From positions 1-10,769 of the forward strand of contig CAZPDW010000070.1 in NCBI GenBank assembly GCA_964585535.1: a DNA stretch of 10,769 nt, written 5' to 3'. Positions 7,597-10,769 of this stretch are shown piece by piece; within the stretch, counting starts at the first letter, position 1, and each line of letters begins with the position of its first letter. The notes beneath the pieces were generated by a model. The model saw nothing but the letters and a program-made list of their open reading frames with translations, ran no database searches and was not told the origin of the DNA. The DNA comes from JAUVYV01 sp964585535 (GTDB lineage Bacteria; Planctomycetota; Phycisphaerae; Sedimentisphaerales; Anaerobacaceae). The translations under genes were made by a program, and so were the position numbers.

Positions 7597-7959
7597 ATGA
7601 GTGAAAGCATTATCGGTGAAATAACAACTGAAGGCGATGTTTCTGTCGTAAGCTTCGCGAAGAGTTCGATAAGCAACACAGAAGACATTGTGGCGACTTC
7701 CGAACAGTTGGGTAAATTCATCGAGCAGAACCGCCCAAGGAGAATGGTATTTGACTTCGATGGAGTTAAGTTCTTTTCTTCACACGTGCTGGGGCTGCTG
7801 CTGGCTGTCCGTGCAATGCTCGAGAAGCACAATGGCGAGGTCGTGATAAGCTCGATAAATCCGCAGTTACACAGGGTTTTCAAGATTACGAATCTCGACC
7901 GGGTATTTAAATTCTTTCCGGATAAGGAAAGAGCGCTCCAGCCGACAGAGTCGGGCTAA
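7597..7959 (+). CDS. STAS-domain protein, anti-sigma-factor antagonist-like
   Basis: This is a single-domain STAS protein of 120 residues, close to the size of SpoIIAA/RsbV anti-anti-sigma factors. ATG 7597 is preferred; AGGAG at 7579-7583 is 13 bases upstream, and an in-frame GTG at 7570 would place that site inside the gene. The core strand-helix is VFDFDGVKFFSSHVLGLLLA at residues 51-70, matching the DFxGVxFxDSSGLG region. Ser62 falls on the position that is phosphorylated in SpoIIAA, but the flanking residues (Ser61, His63, Val64) differ from the usual D-S-S-G. The second half (GEVVISSINPQLHRVFKITN) is typical of the fold. Known family members release a sigma factor by binding its anti-sigma kinase. 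No kinase, phosphatase or sigma factor is encoded nearby, so the partner is unknown. It is followed after 27 bases by the ACT gene and is probably co-transcribed with it. Confidence 0.85.
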   Translation: MSESIIGEITTEGDVSVVSFAKSSISNTEDIVATSEQLGKFIEQNRPRRMVFDFDGVKFFSSHVLGLLLAVRAMLEKHNGEVVISSINPQLHRVFKITNLDRVFKFFPDKERALQPTESG

Positions 7960-7986
7960 TTTATATTTTTGCAGGGAGGTCAGAGT

Positions 7987-8445
7987 ATGTATGTGGCGAG
8001 CCAGTTTTCAATTTTTATGGTGAACAAGCCGGGAGTTCTGGCGCAAATCCTCGGCGAGTTTGCCAGGGTTAAGATAAATATAACGGCTATGACCGTGATG
8101 GATTCCGTTGAGCACGGCGTTTTGAGGGTGGTTCCGGCATCGCCTGAAAAAACCGAGCAGGTGCTGTCACAGGTCAATACCCCGTATAACAAAACAGACG
8201 TTTTGTGCGTGAACCTGGCAAACAAGGCCGGGGCACTCGCGACAGTTGTCGAGAAGCTGGCGAAGCACCACATAAACATTTCTTATGCTTATGTTACCGC
8301 CGGTGCCAGGGGCGGCAGAACTACCGGTGTCTTAAAGGTGGCTAACGTGAACAAGGCCATAAGGGTTTTGCAGGCCGGCCAAGAGAAACAGGCCAAATCA
8401 CCGCCGACGGTCAGGCCCAGACGCTCGCGGACGCCGAGAAGATGA
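7987..8445 (+). CDS. Tandem ACT-domain protein
   Basis: This is a 152-residue protein built of two ACT domains, small ligand-sensing modules that usually bind amino acids. ATG 7987 is chosen because GGAGGT (7975-7980) lies six bases upstream; the in-frame TTG at 7969 would precede that site. The first domain covers roughly residues 6-66 with the turn NKPGVLAQI (13-21) followed by INITAM. The second covers about 71-130 with NKAGALATV (79-87) followed by INISYAY. The last 19 residues are a Lys/Arg/Pro-rich tail (KSPPTVRPRRSRTPRR), unusual for an ACT-only protein. No catalytic domain is present, so a regulatory role is likely; the ligand and target are not visible. Its position directly behind a STAS gene suggests a shared signalling task (inference). 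Confidence 0.85.
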   Translation: MYVASQFSIFMVNKPGVLAQILGEFARVKINITAMTVMDSVEHGVLRVVPASPEKTEQVLSQVNTPYNKTDVLCVNLANKAGALATVVEKLAKHHINISYAYVTAGARGGRTTGVLKVANVNKAIRVLQAGQEKQAKSPPTVRPRRSRTPRR

Positions 8446-8474
8446 CTGAAGTCAATGACAGTTCAATGACGATG

Positions 8475-8510
8475 ATGCCTCGTTCAGCCGTTCCGGTGCG
8501 GCCGGGGCAT
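8475..8510 (+). other. Strong RNA hairpin after the ACT gene
   Basis: ATGCCTCG (8475-8482) pairs with CGGGGCAT (8503-8510) over eight positions with one G-U. After a four-base bulge (TTCA), GCCG (8487-8490) pairs with CGGC (8499-8502) around an eight-base loop. No T run follows, so it is not a standard intrinsic terminator. It may protect the 3' end of the STAS-ACT transcript or take part in factor-dependent termination. Confidence 0.45.
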
Positions 8511-8556
8511 TGCTCGAAGGCAGTGTTGTCTGTGAAAACTTTATCTACAAAAACAA

Positions 8557-8586
8557 TTGACAGACCGATGGCTGCATCAGTATATT
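8557..8586 (+). promoter_or_regulatory. Sigma70-like promoter of the tRNA-Asp gene
   Basis: A perfect TTGACA at 8557-8562 and TATATT at 8581-8586 are separated by 18 bases. The start would fall near 8593, about 16 bases before the mature tRNA. The tRNA is therefore likely to be expressed independently of the upstream genes. Confidence 0.7.
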
Positions 8587-8608
8587 ACCTGCCTTTGAAA
8601 ATAGTAAC

Positions 8609-8682
8609 GGGGCCGTAGCTCAATTGGTTAGAGCATCGGACTGTCGATCCGAAGGTTAGGGGTTCGAGTCCCCTCGGCCTCG
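8609..8682 (+). tRNA. trnD: tRNA-Asp (anticodon GTC)
   Basis: The sequence folds into a complete 74-base cloverleaf. The acceptor stem is GGGGCCG (8609-8615) with CGGCCTC (8675-8681), including one G-U pair. The D stem is GCTC/GAGC, and the anticodon stem is TCGGA (8636-8640) with TCCGA (8648-8652). The anticodon GTC is at 8643-8645. The T stem is AGGGG/CCCCT around the TTCGAGT loop. The discriminator base is G8682, as expected for tRNA-Asp. The 3' CCA is not encoded, so it must be added after transcription. Confidence 0.98.
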
Positions 8683-8825
8683 TTAAATTGTAAAAATTTG
8701 CAATTATATAATTCCGAAAATTTCAACCTGAAGCACAACACATCTTCCTGTGCAGGAAGTCCTCCGCCGGTGTCCGATAGTTCAAACATTTACGTGGACG
8801 ATTATTTAACAACTTCTCAACTTTG

Positions 8826-8849
8826 TCAAGCAGCCATTGGCTGACTTGA
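8826..8849. repeat. Inverted repeat, 10 base pairs with one bulge
   Basis: TCAAG-CAGCC pairs with GGCTG-A-CTTGA around a three-base loop, with a single unpaired A at 8844. No T run follows on either strand, so it is not an obvious terminator. Confidence 0.5.
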
Positions 8850-8941
8850 TGGAAATCCGTACCCTTGTTGCGACCAGGCAGCTCTGCAATGGGCATTCTT
8901 TTTTACTTTCCAAAGCTTACCGCTACTGCTGCGATAAACTC

Positions 8942-8962
8942 CAGCCCGCCAGAGGCGGGCTG
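8942..8962. repeat. Perfect GC-rich hairpin, 9 base pairs with AGA loop
   Basis: CAGCCCGCC pairs perfectly with GGCGGGCTG around the loop AGA. It stands in otherwise AT-rich surroundings and lacks a T run on either strand. Such compact GC palindromes are often dispersed intergenic repeats; copies elsewhere in the genome cannot be seen from here. Confidence 0.55.
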
Positions 8963-9078
8963 ATAAAAATAGCCAGGCGTTGCGCTTCAAATCAAAATGC
9001 GCCGTCAATATTAAAAAGCTGATGGGTAAACTGGGACAGTCACACCCAATTCCAGCATTACAGGTATTAACGAAATGG

Positions 9079-9120
9079 ATTCCCGCTTCCCGCCTGCGAG
9101 GGGACAAGCTTTGCGGGAAT
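9079..9120. repeat. Inverted repeat ATTCCCGC...GCGGGAAT, dispersed-repeat-like
   Basis: ATTCCCGC (9079-9086) is repeated in inverted form as GCGGGAAT (9113-9120), followed by GACA. The interior holds a second, shorter inversion (TCCC 9088-9091 with GGGA 9101-9104) and AAGCTT. The outer arms with GG before and GACA after resemble a dispersed intergenic palindrome known from many bacterial genomes. This is recognition from memory and not a database result. Confidence 0.55.
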
Positions 9121-9210
9121 GACAGTTATGAAATGGGCTAAAGTGGTTCTGTCGTGAAGGAGAAGTGTATTTGGCGGGGGTTGGACATAACGAGTGATAA
9201 TTTTATGCAG

Positions 9211-9245
9211 AGAAAAACCAACCGGCGACGTTGGCGCCGGTTGGT
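9211..9245 (-). terminator. Rho-independent terminator of the Gfo/Idh operon
   Basis: Read on the minus strand, an 11-base-pair perfect stem ACCAACCGGCG/CGCCGGTTGGT (arms 9235-9245 and 9217-9227, seven-base loop) runs straight into TTTTTCTCT. It starts 27 bases after the stop of the oxidoreductase gene. On the plus strand no T run follows directly, so it acts mainly in one direction. Confidence 0.9.
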
Positions 9246-9271
9246 GTAAGTTCAGGTCGCGAATTTTTCTT

Positions 9272-10567
9272 TTAGAGAATAATTTGCTCTTTTTCGGAGT
9301 CGAATTTTGCGATTTTTCCCGCTTTGAGGCCGAGCATAGCCATCTGGCAGGCGGTCTGGACGCAGTATCCGAGGTCCATCGGGCTGAGGGTTTTCGGGTT
9401 GCCCGCCCGGCAGCGTTTTAGAAAATCACGCCAGAACTCGACCTGGTCTTCGCCGTGGTTGATTTTGAAGCGCTGCGGTTTTTTCTTCGAGGCCTCGACG
9501 AGCCAGTCTTCGGCCATTGGGATGAAGACAATCTGATTTCCCTCGACGGTGAGCGTGCCTTCCCAGCCGCGGATTATGGGGATGCGGCTTCCGGCGCCTC
9601 TTTTGCCGCGAGGGTCGTAGTTGTTGCCCTGAGTTCCGAGCACTGCGACGGTGATTCCTTCGGGATAGTCAACGAGCATGTTGAAGGTATCGGGGATTTC
9701 GCGTTCCCGGTAGCGATACTTTCCTCCTGTAGCGGCGACCATAGAGGGGAACTTGACGCCGAGCATATATGCGACGGGAGTGAGCGAGTGCGGGAAGAGG
9801 TCGGTGGATGGTCCGCCGGCGTAGTCTTCGTACATACGCCAGCGGAAGTATCTGCTGACGTTGAAGTCTCGCTTGGGTGAGTCGCCGAGGAACGCCTGCC
9901 AGTCGAGGTCTTTGCCGGGTTTTGCGTTGGTATCGTCGATTGGCATACCGCGTTCGCCCCAGTCGCCGACACGGAAGTAACCGCACTCGGCGTGGATGGG
10001 CTTTCCGATGAGACCGTCGTCAATGAGTTTTTTCATCTGGTGCCATGCGGAGTCGGACATACCCTGGGTGCCGAGCTGGAAGACCCGGCTTGATTTCTTA
10101 ACTTCTTTGGCGAGGCGTTTTGTTAAATCGAACTGTCGCCAGTGGGTGACGGGTTTTTCGCAATAGACGTCCTTTCCCGCTTTGACGGCGTCGATAGCCT
10201 GGTAGCCGTGCTGGTGGTCGGGAGTTGCGATGCAGACGACATCGACGTTCGGGTCTTTGAGCAAATCGCGGTGGTTGGTGTACTGCTTTCCGCCGTAGCC
10301 GTCGGCGGCCTTTTCCATTCTGGGTCGATAGGCGTCGCAGTGAGCGACAATGTCAACGGCTTCGCCGCCGTCGTTTTTTAACCAGTGGACTGTTTGCATG
10401 TGGCTGTTAGCTCGGCCGCCGCAGCCGATGAAACCTACGCCGAGTTTGTCGTTTGCGCCGGCTCTTACCCGCGATGTTCCTAAGACGGCAAAGGCGGCGG
10501 CGGCAGTCGAGGCGTTTTTAAGGAACCGGCGACGGTTGAGTTGTGAATTGTTGCTTTCGGTATTCAT
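9272..10567 (-). CDS. Gfo/Idh/MocA family oxidoreductase with Tat signal peptide
   Basis: This is a 431-residue NAD(P)-dependent oxidoreductase of the glucose-fructose oxidoreductase/inositol dehydrogenase family, which act on sugars and polyols. The start ATG is at 10565-10567, with AAGGAAG (10574-10580 on the other strand) six bases upstream. The N-terminus has a twin-arginine motif NRRRFLK (11-17), an Ala-rich hydrophobic stretch (18-30) and a plausible cleavage site after VRA at 36, so it is probably exported folded. The Rossmann dinucleotide site is VGFIGCGGR (44-52). IATPDHQH (113-120) and the family hallmark CEKP (136-139) follow. D256 and H260 in TDLFPH fit the catalytic Asp/His arrangement of the family. 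GNPKTLSP near 389-396 is also usual. The substrate cannot be assigned. It follows another gene by 40 bases and ends before a clear terminator. Confidence 0.95.
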   Translation of the reverse strand: MNTESNNSQLNRRRFLKNASTAAAAFAVLGTSRVRAGANDKLGVGFIGCGGRANSHMQTVHWLKNDGGEAVDIVAHCDAYRPRMEKAADGYGGKQYTNHRDLLKDPNVDVVCIATPDHQHGYQAIDAVKAGKDVYCEKPVTHWRQFDLTKRLAKEVKKSSRVFQLGTQGMSDSAWHQMKKLIDDGLIGKPIHAECGYFRVGDWGERGMPIDDTNAKPGKDLDWQAFLGDSPKRDFNVSRYFRWRMYEDYAGGPSTDLFPHSLTPVAYMLGVKFPSMVAATGGKYRYREREIPDTFNMLVDYPEGITVAVLGTQGNNYDPRGKRGAGSRIPIIRGWEGTLTVEGNQIVFIPMAEDWLVEASKKKPQRFKINHGEDQVEFWRDFLKRCRAGNPKTLSPMDLGYCVQTACQMAMLGLKAGKIAKFDSEKEQIIL

Positions 10568-10607
10568 TTTTCACTTCCTTTCTGTTTCGATAGCCAGGTA
10601 AGCAGTA

Positions 10608-10769
10608 TCACAGCGGTCCAGTCGAGGCGGCAGGGGTTTGTCGGCTGCACTTCAGGAGATAATCACGGCTTTTCGCCAGTGCTTTTTCCATTTTGTCCGG
10701 TTTAGGCTCGTGGTGCATGAACGGGTTGACGTACCATTTATAGTTTATACGAGCAAGCTCGGCGAGCCA
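10608..10769 (-). CDS. C-terminal end of an unidentified protein upstream of the oxidoreductase gene
   Basis: A minus-strand frame is open from the window edge (10769) to a TGA at 10608-10610, giving the last 53 residues of a protein whose start lies beyond the window. It includes ELARINYKWYVNPFMHHEPK and KMEKALAKSRDYLLKC. It ends 40 bases before the oxidoreductase start on the same strand, which fits co-transcription. The amino-acid composition looks like genuine protein. The closing AxxKSRDYL resembles the last helix of TIM-barrel sugar-phosphate isomerase/epimerase proteins, which often accompany Gfo/Idh enzymes, but this is a weak resemblance and the family is not established. Confidence 0.6.
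   Translation of the reverse strand, partial: WLAELARINYKWYVNPFMHHEPKPDKMEKALAKSRDYLLKCSRQTPAASTGPL

Larger units (their letters stand above)
8683..9210. other. Gene-free spacer with several inverted repeats
   Basis: No reading frame in this stretch looks like a real protein; the open frames are short, lack ribosome sites and cross the inverted repeats. It is AT-rich just after the tRNA (including the palindrome AATTATATAATT at 8702-8713), then becomes mixed. Small hairpins include CTTCCTG/CAGGAAG (8744-8759) and the three listed separately. The stretch separates two converging transcription units. It may include the decayed remains of a dispersed element, but nothing identifies one firmly. 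Confidence 0.6.

Noticed and set aside
8442..8618. A 58-codon plus-strand ORF whose ATG overlaps the ACT stop (ATGA)
   Set aside because: It runs through the strong hairpin and the tRNA promoter and ends inside the tRNA-Asp gene, has no good ribosome site and an unconvincing amino-acid composition.
8686..8713. Possible terminator directly after the tRNA
   Set aside because: The AATTG/CAATT pairing is only five base pairs and AT-rich, and the AATTATATAATT palindrome has no following T run.
8826..9107. A 93-codon minus-strand ORF in the spacer
   Set aside because: It crosses three inverted repeats, has no ribosome site, and its sequence shows no recognisable domain. It may be a byproduct of repetitive DNA.
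1..10769. CRISPR array, prophage, integrase or toxin-antitoxin genes
   Set aside because: No regularly spaced repeats and no such protein motifs are present. The tRNA has no integrase next to it and I found no direct repeat of its 3' end in the spacer.

Overview
The window looks like chromosomal DNA of a Planctomycetota bacterium, probably a Phycisphaerae-type lineage. The clues are a Tat-signal Gfo/Idh/MocA oxidoreductase of the kind common in that phylum, a membrane-anchored peptide-binding protein, moderately high GC and a style of loosely packed operons. This placement is by gene style only, and no marker gene settles it. A run of ten N bases (6819-6828) shows that this is a draft assembly.

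Layout. Positions 2-7475 hold a plus-strand Dpp/Opp-type peptide ABC transporter operon: the 3' part of one substrate-binding protein gene, a possible 24-codon linker ORF, a second complete substrate-binding protein paralogue, two permeases (DppB-like and DppC-like) and two ATPases (DppD-like and DppF-like). The DppF gene is broken only by the N run, and the bases on either side indicate that the gap should be 12 bases, or 12 plus a multiple of 3. Genes overlap or sit a few bases apart, so they are probably co-transcribed from a promoter left of the window.

Positions 7476-8445 hold a small plus-strand pair, a STAS-domain (anti-sigma-factor antagonist-like) protein and a tandem ACT-domain protein, with their own sigma70-like promoter. 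A strong hairpin follows, then a second sigma70-like promoter and a tRNA-Asp(GTC) at 8609-8682.

Positions 8683-9271 contain no convincing gene. They hold several inverted repeats, including one resembling the dispersed 'ATTCCCGC...GCGGGAAT' type, and end with an intrinsic terminator serving the minus strand. Positions 9272-10769 are a minus-strand operon with a Tat-exported Gfo/Idh/MocA oxidoreductase and, upstream of it, the C-terminal end of a further gene. The two operons converge on the repeat-rich spacer.

How it works together: the transporter should bind oligopeptides (or a similar solute) outside the membrane through two alternative binding proteins and import them with ATP. The STAS/ACT pair may be a small regulatory module of unknown target. 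The minus-strand operon probably handles sugars outside the cytoplasm. I did not find a clearly new defence or mobile system. The most unusual points are the enlarged DppC-like permease, the anchored binding-protein paralogue, the one-base/overlap-spaced linker ORF between the two binding-protein genes, and the STAS-ACT pairing.
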